This document shows, one piece after another, positions 37,572 through 44,332 of a DNA stretch of 64,000 bases. The notes beneath the pieces are model-generated. The model did not search any database. It was not told the origin of the DNA and worked only from the letters and a program-made list of their open reading frames with translations. The DNA lies in NCBI GenBank assembly GCA_029203145.1, contig CP119309.1, positions 250,501 to 314,500 of the forward strand, written 5' to 3'. Positions within the stretch are counted from its first letter, which is position 1, and the number at the start of each line of letters is the position of its first letter. The position numbers and the translations under genes are program-made. This stretch comes from Candidatus Brevundimonas phytovorans (lineage in GTDB: Bacteria; Pseudomonadota; Alphaproteobacteria; Caulobacterales; Caulobacteraceae).

Positions 37572-38960
37572 TTAAAGTCGCGCCAGCAGCTCCGCCGCAA
37601 AGCTCGACAGGCTGTCGTCGCGCGCCCCCATGACCACCACCCGGTCGCCGGGCCGGGCGATCTCGACGATGCGGTCGCCGCAGTCGGTGCGCGCAGCCAG
37701 GGCCTCGGCTTGCCGCCCCTCGGCGCGGACGCCCGCGGCGATGTCCTCGGAGCCTACGCTGCGGTCGGTCGTCCCGCCGTAATAGACCGGCTCGGGCATC
37801 AGCAGGACGTCATGCTCGCGCATCAGCCCGGCGAAGCCCGCGATGAACTCCCGCTGCATCAGCTTCAGCGGGCCGAAGCCGTGCGGCTGGAACAGGATCA
37901 GCAGCCGGCCGTCAAAGGCGTGCAGGGTCTTCAGCGTGGCGGCGATCTTGTCGGGGTTGTGGGCGAAGTCGTCGATGACGGTGACGCCGTTGTGCGTGCC
38001 CACCACCTCCAGCCGCCGCCGGATGCCGGCGAAGCCTTCCAGCGCCGCAACCGCCGCATCGACCGACACGCCCAGCGCCTTGACCGCGCCGAGCGCCGCC
38101 AAGGCGTTGGCGACATTGTGCGCGCCGGGGACGTTCAGCACGACCGGACGCGGCGCCTCGCCGCGCACCCGCAGGTCAAAGGTCATGCCGGTGGGCATGG
38201 GCGCCAGATCATGCGCCGACAGATCCGCCTCCTCCTCGCCGAGCGCAAAGGTGATCGCCTTGCCGGTCGGTAGCGTCTGAGCCAGCGCCGCCGTCTCGGG
38301 ATTGTCGAGGTTCAGCACCGCCGTCTGCGCCCGGCCGACGAAGCCGCCGAACAGGTCGCGCAGCTCCTCCATCGACTTGTGGTCCAGCGAGATGTTCGAC
38401 ACGACCGCCACCGTCGGATCATAGCGGGCGATGGAGCCGTCCGACTCGTCCACCTCGGCCACGAACAGATCGGGACCGCCGACCAGGGCGCTGGCGAAGG
38501 GGTGGTCCGCATCGGCGAAGTTCTTCATCACCGCGCCGTTGACGACGGTGGGCTTGCGGCCCGCCTGATCCAGAATCCAGGCGACCATGCCGGTGATGGT
38601 CGACTTGCCGCTGGTCCCCGCCACCCCGATCGAGGTCGGCGCCGCGTTGAACAGTTCGCTCAGCAGCTGGGGCCGGGTCTTGATGGTGGCGCCGACGCGC
38701 CTGGCCGCGCCGATGTCGGGCACCGTGTCCTCGACCGCGCCGGTGGCGACGACGATCTGATCCGGGCGGGTCACGCCCGATCCGTCCTGCGGATGCAGGG
38801 CCACGCCGTGGGCGCGCAGCCAGTCGAACTTGTCGGGCGTCCGGCCCTGGTCCAGCGCCCGGTCCGAGCCCGCAATGCGGTTGCCCTGCGCCTGGACGAT
38901 CATGGCCAGGGGCAGCATGCCGGACCCGCCGACGCCGCAGAAGAAATAGTCTTTGTTCAT
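37572..38960 (-). CDS. mpl: Mur ligase family protein, probable murein tripeptide ligase Mpl
   Basis: A 462-aa ligase that would join UDP-MurNAc to the recycled L-Ala-D-Glu-mDap tripeptide. It has the N-terminal UDP-binding GVGGSGM (9-15), the ATP loop GTSGKST at 115-121 (most Mpl/MurC proteins have GTHGKTT), DESDGS, SNISLDH, the NVPGAHNVANALAA block, DDFAHNP and VVMGARDDS. MurC normally sits in the dcw cluster; here the neighbour is an LD-carboxypeptidase, the enzyme that makes the tripeptide substrate, which favours Mpl. The frame stays open upstream to 39089 but the ATG at 38960 matches the family start. Confidence 0.72.
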   Translation of the reverse strand: MNKDYFFCGVGGSGMLPLAMIVQAQGNRIAGSDRALDQGRTPDKFDWLRAHGVALHPQDGSGVTRPDQIVVATGAVEDTVPDIGAARRVGATIKTRPQLLSELFNAAPTSIGVAGTSGKSTITGMVAWILDQAGRKPTVVNGAVMKNFADADHPFASALVGGPDLFVAEVDESDGSIARYDPTVAVVSNISLDHKSMEELRDLFGGFVGRAQTAVLNLDNPETAALAQTLPTGKAITFALGEEEADLSAHDLAPMPTGMTFDLRVRGEAPRPVVLNVPGAHNVANALAALGAVKALGVSVDAAVAALEGFAGIRRRLEVVGTHNGVTVIDDFAHNPDKIAATLKTLHAFDGRLLILFQPHGFGPLKLMQREFIAGFAGLMREHDVLLMPEPVYYGGTTDRSVGSEDIAAGVRAEGRQAEALAARTDCGDRIVEIARPGDRVVVMGARDDSLSSFAAELLARL

Positions 38961-39138
38961 CGGCTTGATTTTGACGCGCGAAACCGGGGAATGTCCGACG
39001 GCCTGACTAGCACGGGCGACGCCGGAGGCCAGCCCCATCCCTACGCCACACTCTGCCAAAACCGGGCCCTTCAAGATCGGCGTCGTCAACGCTAGCTCGC
39101 GCCTGGACCCCGAACGGGGGCAAGCGATCCAGGCCTGG

Positions 39139-39894
39139 ATGGATGCCGCCTATCCGGGCGGCGAGGTGCAGCTGGTCTTCCACCCGCAGGCTTTCAACAA
39201 GCACGGCCATTTCGGCGGCGACGACGCTACCCGCGCCCGCGCCTTCGTCGAGTTCGCCAATGATCCGCGCCTCGGCGCCATCTGGTTCGCGCGCGGCGGC
39301 TATGGCTCGTGCCGCATCGCCGAGGCGGTCCTGCCGCAGCTGACCGATGTGGCGAGGAAGAAGCGCTACCTCGGCTATTCCGACGCCGGCAGTATGCTGG
39401 CCCTGCTCTACAAGGCGGGCTTCCCGCATCTGGCCCACGGGCCGATGGCTTCGGACGGGGCGCGCCACGACGCGACCGGGCGCCGCGCGGTGGACTGGCT
39501 GGTCAGCGGCGACCGCGCCTCGCTGGAGCCCTCGCTGCTGGACGACCCGCGCCCGGCGGTGGCTTTCAATCTGACGATCTTGAATGAACTGGTCGGCACG
39601 GCGCTGGAGCCGGACCTGAGCGGCCACGTCATCATGTTGGAAGAGGTGTCCGAGGCGCTCTACCGCGTCGACCGGATGATGTTCCACCTGACCGGCCAGG
39701 CCTCGATCCGGCGCGCGGCGGGCATCCGTCTGGGCCGGGTGTCGGACGTCACGCCCAATGACCCCGACTTCGGCCTGACGGCGGAAGAGATCGTCCGCTA
39801 CTGGTGCGCGCGCTCCGGCGTTCCCTACCTGGGAACCGCCGACATCGGCCACGACCCCGACAACAAGGTGGTGCCGTTCGGCGCGAACCGCTGA
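39139..39894 (+). CDS. ldcA: LD-carboxypeptidase (S66 family), 5' end anomalous
   Basis: LdcA trims the terminal D-Ala from murein tetrapeptides in the cytoplasm, feeding Mpl. Visible features are the ARGGYGS loop (51-57), the nucleophile S81 in LGYSDAGS, and EEVSEALYRVDRM with the glutamate of the triad. The ATG at 39139 gives 251 aa, shorter than the usual 280-300. In-frame similarity clearly begins earlier: codons from 39061 read TGPFKIGVVNASSRLDPE, the normal first strand, but no ATG, GTG or TTG exists in frame between there and the stop at 39004. An ATG at 38991 lies in another frame. A frameshift or a rare start codon is possible. It is divergent from mpl. Confidence 0.78.
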   Translation: MDAAYPGGEVQLVFHPQAFNKHGHFGGDDATRARAFVEFANDPRLGAIWFARGGYGSCRIAEAVLPQLTDVARKKRYLGYSDAGSMLALLYKAGFPHLAHGPMASDGARHDATGRRAVDWLVSGDRASLEPSLLDDPRPAVAFNLTILNELVGTALEPDLSGHVIMLEEVSEALYRVDRMMFHLTGQASIRRAAGIRLGRVSDVTPNDPDFGLTAEEIVRYWCARSGVPYLGTADIGHDPDNKVVPFGANR

Positions 39895-39900
39895 CCTCGC

Positions 39901-40075
39901 AATCCTCCCCTGCGCAGCGGGGGAGGGGGACCATGCGCAGCATGGTGGAGGGGGCGAGATCGGTGCGTCTTCGTTTGAGGTTGGGCGCAGGGTGATCTGA
40001 GGCTGAAGTCAGCGCGCGTATCCGCCCCCTCCACCGCCTGCGGCGGTCCCCCTCCCCCGTAAACAGGGGAGGATC
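39901..40075. repeat. Palindromic intergenic repeat, family A copy 2
   Basis: Same outer arms (ATCCTCCCCTGCGCAGCGG and its complement near 40060-40075) and inner arms (ACCATGCGCAGCATGGTGG / CCACCGCCTGCGGCGG) as the copy at 4137-4294. The centre shares a CGCGTATCCGCCCC stretch with the copy at 40658-40836. It occupies the gap between two convergent genes. Confidence 0.85.
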
Positions 40076-40084
40076 AAAGGCGGT

Positions 40085-40567
40085 TTACCCCTTGAAGGTC
40101 AGGCCTTCGGGGCGGGCCTCGAAACCGGACAGCCGACCCAGATAGCTCATGCCCAGCAGCGAGGCGGGCATGTCGGCGTCCACCACCAGGGCCTCGACCG
40201 CCGTCAGCTGCACTCCGGCCACCGTCAGGGAGGACAGGACAACGGGCGCCGCCTTCACGGGACCGGCGGCGGTGTTCAGGGTGCGGGTGAAGTCCCCGGC
40301 GCCGACGCTGACGCCCGCCTTCTCGGCGTCCGCGCGGCTCAGCGTCACGACGCTGGCGCCGGTGTCCACCAGCATCCGCATGGGCTGTCCGTCCACGACC
40401 GCCTCTGCCCAATAATGTCCGTCCGCCGAGCGCACGACCGAAGGGGCGGCGATGGCCGCCTGGGCTTCACCGGCCCCGTCCATCCAGCGCAGGGCGCCGG
40501 CGCAGGCCAGCGACGTGGCCAGTGCGGCGGCGAAAACAACAGCAGAGCGCGGTTCGATGCGGATCAT
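40085..40567 (-). CDS. Retropepsin-like aspartic protease (TIGR02281 type)
   Basis: A 160-aa protein with an N-terminal hydrophobic anchor (about 8-26) and a single aspartic-protease fold: catalytic D68-T-G-A (LVDTGAS), flap-like region, and the hydrophobic LLGMSYLGRL motif near the C-terminus. Proteins of this type act as homodimers, one Asp from each chain, probably in the periplasm. The ATG at 40567 gives a proper membrane anchor; the longer open frame to 40795 runs through a palindromic repeat and is not coding. It is flanked on both sides by family A repeats. Confidence 0.85.
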   Translation of the reverse strand: MIRIEPRSAVVFAAALATSLACAGALRWMDGAGEAQAAIAAPSVVRSADGHYWAEAVVDGQPMRMLVDTGASVVTLSRADAEKAGVSVGAGDFTRTLNTAAGPVKAAPVVLSSLTVAGVQLTAVEALVVDADMPASLLGMSYLGRLSGFEARPEGLTFKG

Positions 40568-40657
40568 GTCGGGGACTGTGCCGCAAGGGTCTTGGCGTCG
40601 GGTGAAGCGATACGGCGAACGAAAGGTTGACGGTTGAACGGCGTTACGGGTCGTCTT

Positions 40658-40836
40658 TGATCCTCCCCTGCGCAGCGGGGGAGGGGGACCATGCGCAGCA
40701 TGGTGGAGGGGGCGAGGTCGAGACGCCGCAGTTCTGAGATCAGTCGCCAGTGCGGCGAATTGGCTGGAAGTCCAGCGCGTATCCGCCCCCTCCACCGCCT
40801 GCGGCGGTCCACCTCCCCCGTGAACGGGGGAGGATC
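40658..40836. repeat. Palindromic intergenic repeat, family A copy 3
   Basis: Outer and inner arms match the copies at 4137 and 39901; the central 70 nt are different except for the CGCGTATCCGCCCC block. It lies between the aspartic protease and DUF1289 genes and contains only spurious open frames. Confidence 0.85.
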
Positions 40837-40838
40837 TG

Positions 40839-41078
40839 CTACGCGCCCAGCAGCGCCGGGTCGATCAAACCCTTGCGCCCGTCCAGCTCGCTCATGATCT
40901 TTGCCCGTTCCGCGTCGCTCATCCGGCTCCAGGCGGCGATCTCGGGCAGGGTGCGAAAACAGCCCAGGCACAGGCCGGACGCCCCGTCCACGGTGCAGAC
41001 CATGACGCAGGGCGTGGCGATGGAACGCGGCGGTCGGGCGGGCCCGGAGGCGGGGACAGGGGCTGCGGGCTGGCTCAT
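40839..41078 (-). CDS. DUF1289 domain-containing protein
   Basis: A 79-aa cysteine-rich protein. The DUF1289 signature is plain: TPCVMVCTVDGASGLCLGCFRTLPEI, in which C24, C28, C37 and C40 form a probable metal or Fe-S site, followed by WSRMSDAER. The function of the family is not known. The N-terminus is proline- and alanine-rich. The ATG at 41078 opens a gap of 165 bp before the promoter-driven small gene on the other strand. Confidence 0.88.
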   Translation of the reverse strand: MSQPAAPVPASGPARPPRSIATPCVMVCTVDGASGLCLGCFRTLPEIAAWSRMSDAERAKIMSELDGRKGLIDPALLGA

Positions 41079-41126
41079 GGTTTTATGACGATGAAACTAC
41101 AATACGTCCGAGATCGGACCAAATTC

Positions 41127-41155
41127 TTGACTTTTTAACCAAGCGGAGCTATCTA
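41127..41155 (+). promoter_or_regulatory. Near-consensus sigma-70-type promoter of the small gene at 41244
   Basis: TTGACT at 41127-41132 and TATCTA at 41150-41155 are separated by exactly 17 nt. Transcription would begin near 41162, giving a leader of about 80 nt that holds the hairpin at 41206-41239. It is among the best promoter matches seen in the window. Confidence 0.65.
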
Positions 41156-41205
41156 GAGCCCTGACGCGAAACGACTATGACGGTGAGATCCCCGATAAGC
41201 ACGAC

Positions 41206-41239
41206 GCGTCTTCTTTCATCGTTCAACGAAAGGAGACGC
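41206..41239 (+). promoter_or_regulatory. 12-bp stem-loop that buries the Shine-Dalgarno sequence
   Basis: GCGTCTTCTTTC (41206-41217) pairs with GAAAGGAGACGC (41228-41239) through 11 Watson-Crick pairs and one G-U, with a 10-nt loop. The AAGGAG at 41230-41235 is fully inside the stem and 8 nt from the ATG at 41244. The geometry suggests translational gating, for example an RNA thermometer or a small-RNA or protein-controlled switch; the trigger is unknown. Confidence 0.6.
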
Positions 41240-41243
41240 CCAA

Positions 41244-41402
41244 ATGAACGACAAGGACCGTAATCTCCAGCACGCCATGATGTCCTTCGCCCTGTGGGGC
41301 GGGATGCTGGTCAACACGAAGCATCTGAATTCCGCCAATAGCCGCGCGGTCAGTCATCCTTCGAACTTTGTGCCCATCACGATCAAACGGCCGCGCGCGT
41401 AG
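41244..41402 (+). CDS. 52-aa protein of unknown function under hairpin-gated translation
   Basis: ATG at 41244 with an AAGGAG eight bases upstream, its own near-consensus promoter (41127-41155) and its own terminator (41432-41457), so it is a complete monocistronic unit. The product is slightly basic, with a short hydrophobic middle (MMSFALWGGMLV, 12-23) that is too short for a confident membrane helix, and a polar C-terminus ending KRPRA. I do not recognise a family. The strong signals around it make it more credible than most small open frames here. Confidence 0.65.
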   Translation: MNDKDRNLQHAMMSFALWGGMLVNTKHLNSANSRAVSHPSNFVPITIKRPRA

Positions 41403-41431
41403 TCGCGAGGGTATTTGATCCAACCCGCAAG

Positions 41432-41457
41432 CCCCGGTCGCATCGACCGGGGTTTTT
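41432..41457 (+). terminator. Rho-independent terminator of the small gene
   Basis: CCCCGGTCG and CGACCGGGG form a perfect 9-bp stem with a 3-nt loop, followed directly by TTTTT (41453-41457). It lies 30 nt after the small gene's stop and before the crotonase gene. Confidence 0.9.
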
Positions 41458-41522
41458 CAATTCCGCTTGCCTTAACCCGCCGCCCCGCTGAAACCGGCTC
41501 CATCATCAAGAGGAGCATCGCC

Positions 41523-42320
41523 ATGGGTCTGATCGTCGAGGAGCGCCGCGGCGCGGTCATGGTCTGGACCCTGACGCGGCCCGACCGGCTGAACGCCCTG
41601 CCGGATCTGGACGACGGCGAGGCCTTCGCCACCGCCTGCGAGGCGGTCAACGCCGACCCGTCGATCCGCTGCGTGGTCATGACCGGGGCGGGCCGCGCCT
41701 TCTCGGCAGGCGGCGACCTGAAGGCGATGAAGGCCCGCGCCGACCTGTTCGAGGGGTCGGGCGCGGCGATCCGCGAGCGCTACCGCCGCGTCGTCCACCG
41801 CATCGTGCGCGCCCTCTATGGATTGGAGGTTCCGCTGATCGCCGCCGTCAACGGCCCGGCCATGGGGCTAGGCTGCGACATCGCCGGCCTGGGCGACATC
41901 CGCATCGCCTCGGACCGCGCCAGCTTCGGCGTGCCCTTCATGAAGCTGGGCATCATCCCCGGCGACGGCGGGTCCTGGCTGCTGCCGCGCAACGTCGGCT
42001 ATGTCCGCGCCGCCGAGATGCTGTTCACCGCCCGCTCGATTGACGCCGAGACGGCCGACCAGTGGGGCCTGGTCAACCGCGTGGTCCCGCACGAGACCCT
42101 GATGGAGGAGGCCATGATCACGGCGAACCAGATCGCCGCCCAGCCGCCCCAGGCCCTGCGCATGGCCAAGAGCCTGCTGCGTCAGGGCCGCGACATGAAT
42201 TTCGATCAGACGCTGGAGTTGTCCGCCGCCATGCAGGCCTTGGCCCACCTGACCGAGGACCACATCGAGGGCGTGACGGCGGTGCTGGAGAAGCGGCCAG
42301 GGGAATTTACGGGGAGCTAG
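41523..42320 (+). CDS. Crotonase-fold (enoyl-CoA hydratase/isomerase family) protein
   Basis: A 265-aa crotonase with the oxyanion motifs AFSAGGDLK (near 61-69) and NGPAMGLGCDIA (near 114-125). In classical enoyl-CoA hydratase two glutamates catalyse; here the first position is Asp (GCDIA) and the second is Phe (FGVPFMKLG), while an Asp appears in the following loop (IIPGDGGSWLLPR). That pattern is closer to isomerases of the PaaG type than to hydratases, so the reaction is uncertain. The ATG at 41523 follows AAGAGGAG. It is monocistronic, after a terminator and before a repeat. Confidence 0.87.
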   Translation: MGLIVEERRGAVMVWTLTRPDRLNALPDLDDGEAFATACEAVNADPSIRCVVMTGAGRAFSAGGDLKAMKARADLFEGSGAAIRERYRRVVHRIVRALYGLEVPLIAAVNGPAMGLGCDIAGLGDIRIASDRASFGVPFMKLGIIPGDGGSWLLPRNVGYVRAAEMLFTARSIDAETADQWGLVNRVVPHETLMEEAMITANQIAAQPPQALRMAKSLLRQGRDMNFDQTLELSAAMQALAHLTEDHIEGVTAVLEKRPGEFTGS

Positions 42321-42340
42321 GTCGAGAGCGGTCATTTGAT

Positions 42341-42466
42341 CCCGCTCATCCCGGCGGACGCCGGGATCCAGTAAGAGCCACGGATGCGACGGCGGCCTCA
42401 CGCTTCACAACCAAGGCTGTGCTTGCAGCCAAAGCACTGGATCCCGGCGTCCGCCGGGATGAACGG
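42341..42466. repeat. Palindromic intergenic repeat, family C copy 2
   Basis: CCGCTCATCCCGGCGGACGC near 42342 pairs with the complementary GCGTCCGCCGGGATGAACGG ending at 42466. The loop keeps GAGCCA, GACGGCGGCC, AACCAAGGC and CCAAAGC in the same order as the copy at 263-392, although the arm bases differ (GGCGGACGCCGGGATCCAG versus GCGGAGGCGGGGACCCAGG), which suggests compensatory change. Confidence 0.75.
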
Positions 42467-42483
42467 TGAGGGGGCGGGCCAGC

Positions 42484-42510
42484 AAAAAGGGGCGCCTCGC
42501 GGCGCCCCTT
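42484..42510 (-). terminator. Rho-independent terminator of the ABC exporter operon
   Basis: AAGGGGCGCC (42487-42496) and GGCGCCCCTT (42501-42510) form a perfect 10-bp stem with a 4-nt loop; on the minus strand it is followed by a T run (AAAAA at 42484-42488 on the plus strand). It lies 25 nt beyond the adaptor gene's stop and may also stop plus-strand transcripts weakly. Confidence 0.85.
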
Positions 42511-42534
42511 TCCGTTTCTCGTTTTCGCTGACCC

Positions 42535-43551
42535 TTAGCGGCGGGCCGGCGCCTGCATCGAGCGTGTAGCCGGCACCCCGACGACGCTGGTGTCACGCTT
42601 GGCCCCGGCGGTTTCGCCGGGCTTCATGAACTTGACCAGGACGCGCTGGCCGATCAGCAGCGGCGCGTCGTTGACGGCCACGACCACCTCGACCACGCGC
42701 TCGTCCGACCGCTGCGAGGGGTCGTCAGATGCCAGCTTGCGGGCGCCGAAGACGGCGGCGCGGCGCAGGACCTTGCCGATATAGACCTTCGACGGGTCGC
42801 CTTCAGGCGTGATTTCGACGGCCTGATCGGTGGTGATGTTCGGAATGTCGGCCTCGACGATCTCGGCGCGGGCGATGCGCGGGGCATCGGGCTCCAGATC
42901 GAACATGTTCGACACGTTCAGGGTCGAGGCGCCGGCGCCGGGGTTGGCGTAGCGGCGCACGATGCGGCCGTTCTGCGGGGCGCGGATGATGGTCAGTTCG
43001 ACGTTGTAGGCGGCCTGATCGCGACGGGCGCGGGCGGTCTGGACGGCGGCCTGCTGGGCGCCGAGGCGGGCCTGGGCCTGGGCGATGGCGTCGCGGGCCT
43101 GATCCATCTTCTGGGCGGCGACGAAGTTGGTGGCCACCAGCTTCTGAAGGCGGTCGTATTCGCGCTGGGCGGTGGCGATCTCGACATTGATCAGGCGCAG
43201 CTGGCTTTCCGCCTGGGCCACGTCGGCCGAGGCGCTTTGCAGCGACAGGCGCGGCTCGTCGTCTTCCTGACGGGCCAGGATCTGACCGGCGACGACGCGG
43301 TCGCCTTCCTGCACCAGGACCTCACGCACCACGCCGCCGCGACGGGCCGCGACCTGGATGATGCCGCCCTCGATGTCGATCTTGGCGTTGGCGATGGCGG
43401 CGTAAGGGCTCTCGACCTTCTTCTCTTTTTGAGCGGTCTCTTCGGCCTTCTTGGCGGCGCTGGCCTTCTGGACCATGCCGAAGCCGATGACGGCCACGAT
43501 CAGGGCCACCAGGCCGATCCAGAGCCATTTGTTTTTCAGGAAAGCGGGCAT
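42535..43551 (-). CDS. HlyD/MacA-type periplasmic adaptor of an ABC exporter
   Basis: A 338-aa membrane-fusion protein: N-terminal membrane anchor (about 8-26), biotinyl-lipoyl half (GGVVREVLVQEGDRV, about 73-87), a long alpha hairpin rich in A, Q and E (about 105-185), the second lipoyl half (RAPQNGRIVRRY near 194) and a beta-barrel domain. It would bridge the inner-membrane FtsX-like permease to an outer-membrane channel. It is the third gene of the operon, 25 nt after the ATPase. The outer-membrane partner is not in the window. Confidence 0.88.
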   Translation of the reverse strand: MPAFLKNKWLWIGLVALIVAVIGFGMVQKASAAKKAEETAQKEKKVESPYAAIANAKIDIEGGIIQVAARRGGVVREVLVQEGDRVVAGQILARQEDDEPRLSLQSASADVAQAESQLRLINVEIATAQREYDRLQKLVATNFVAAQKMDQARDAIAQAQARLGAQQAAVQTARARRDQAAYNVELTIIRAPQNGRIVRRYANPGAGASTLNVSNMFDLEPDAPRIARAEIVEADIPNITTDQAVEITPEGDPSKVYIGKVLRRAAVFGARKLASDDPSQRSDERVVEVVVAVNDAPLLIGQRVLVKFMKPGETAGAKRDTSVVGVPATRSMQAPARR

Positions 43552-43576
43552 GTGAGGCGTCCTTGAGGATCGGTGT

Positions 43577-44332
43577 CTAGTGCGAGGCCAGAACGGCGTC
43601 GGGATTGGGGGTGCGGCGCTGATCGTCGATGATCACGCCGTCTTCGATGTGGATGACCCGGTCGGCCCAGGCTTCCAGTCGGGGGTCGTGGGTCACGCAG
43701 ATGACCGCGGCGCCGTGCTCGGTGGCGGCCCGGCGCAGCAGCTTGATCACGACCTGGCCGTTCTCGCCGTCCAGGGCCGAGGTCGGTTCATCGGCGAACA
43801 GGATCTGCGGGTCCTTGGCCAGGGCGCGGGCGATGGCGACGCGTTGCTTCTCGCCGCCGGACAGGGCCGCCGGGCGCTGATGCAGGCGATGGCCCAGGCC
43901 CACCTCCTCCAGCGCCAGGGTGGCGCGTTTCTTCGCCTGATCCGGGGTCAGACCCTGGAACTTCAGCACTGTCGTCACCTGTTGCAGGGCGCTGAGCGAC
44001 GGAAACAGGTTGAAGCCCTGGAAGATGAAGCCGCAGTGATCCAGCCGGAACTTGTCGATCTTGCCCGACGAGAAGGACCACATGTCGTCCATGTCCAGGG
44101 CGTCAACCCGGCCCGCTTCGGGCTTGAGCAGACCCGACAGGGCGGCGATCAGCGTCGACTTGCCCGAACCGGACGGTCCCATGACCATGGTCAGGTCGCC
44201 GTGGCGGGCGTCGAAGTTCACGCCCTTCAGCACCTCGACATAGTTCTTGCCGGACTTGAAGCGCTTGACCAGACCCCTGGCCTCGATGGCGAACTCGCCA
44301 TGCCGACCTTGAACTTTCGTATGCATGTTCAT
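43577..44332 (-). CDS. ABC transporter ATPase, MacB/LolD/DevA-like
   Basis: A 251-aa nucleotide-binding subunit: Walker A GPSGSGKST (52-60), the Q-loop FIFQGFNLFPSL, signature LSGGEKQR, Walker B ILFADEPTSALD and the switch histidine in CVTHDPR. The subfamily is that of ATPases paired with FtsX-like permeases. The ATG at 44332 overlaps the permease stop as ATGA. The open frame reaches 44770 but that part lies over the permease gene. Confidence 0.93.
   Translation of the reverse strand: MNMHTKVQGRHGEFAIEARGLVKRFKSGKNYVEVLKGVNFDARHGDLTMVMGPSGSGKSTLIAALSGLLKPEAGRVDALDMDDMWSFSSGKIDKFRLDHCGFIFQGFNLFPSLSALQQVTTVLKFQGLTPDQAKKRATLALEEVGLGHRLHQRPAALSGGEKQRVAIARALAKDPQILFADEPTSALDGENGQVVIKLLRRAATEHGAAVICVTHDPRLEAWADRVIHIEDGVIIDDQRRTPNPDAVLASH

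Noticed and set aside
40567..40795. N-terminal extension of the aspartic protease through the family A repeat
   Set aside because: The added residues are a translation of the palindromic repeat; the ATG at 40567 gives a proper membrane anchor.
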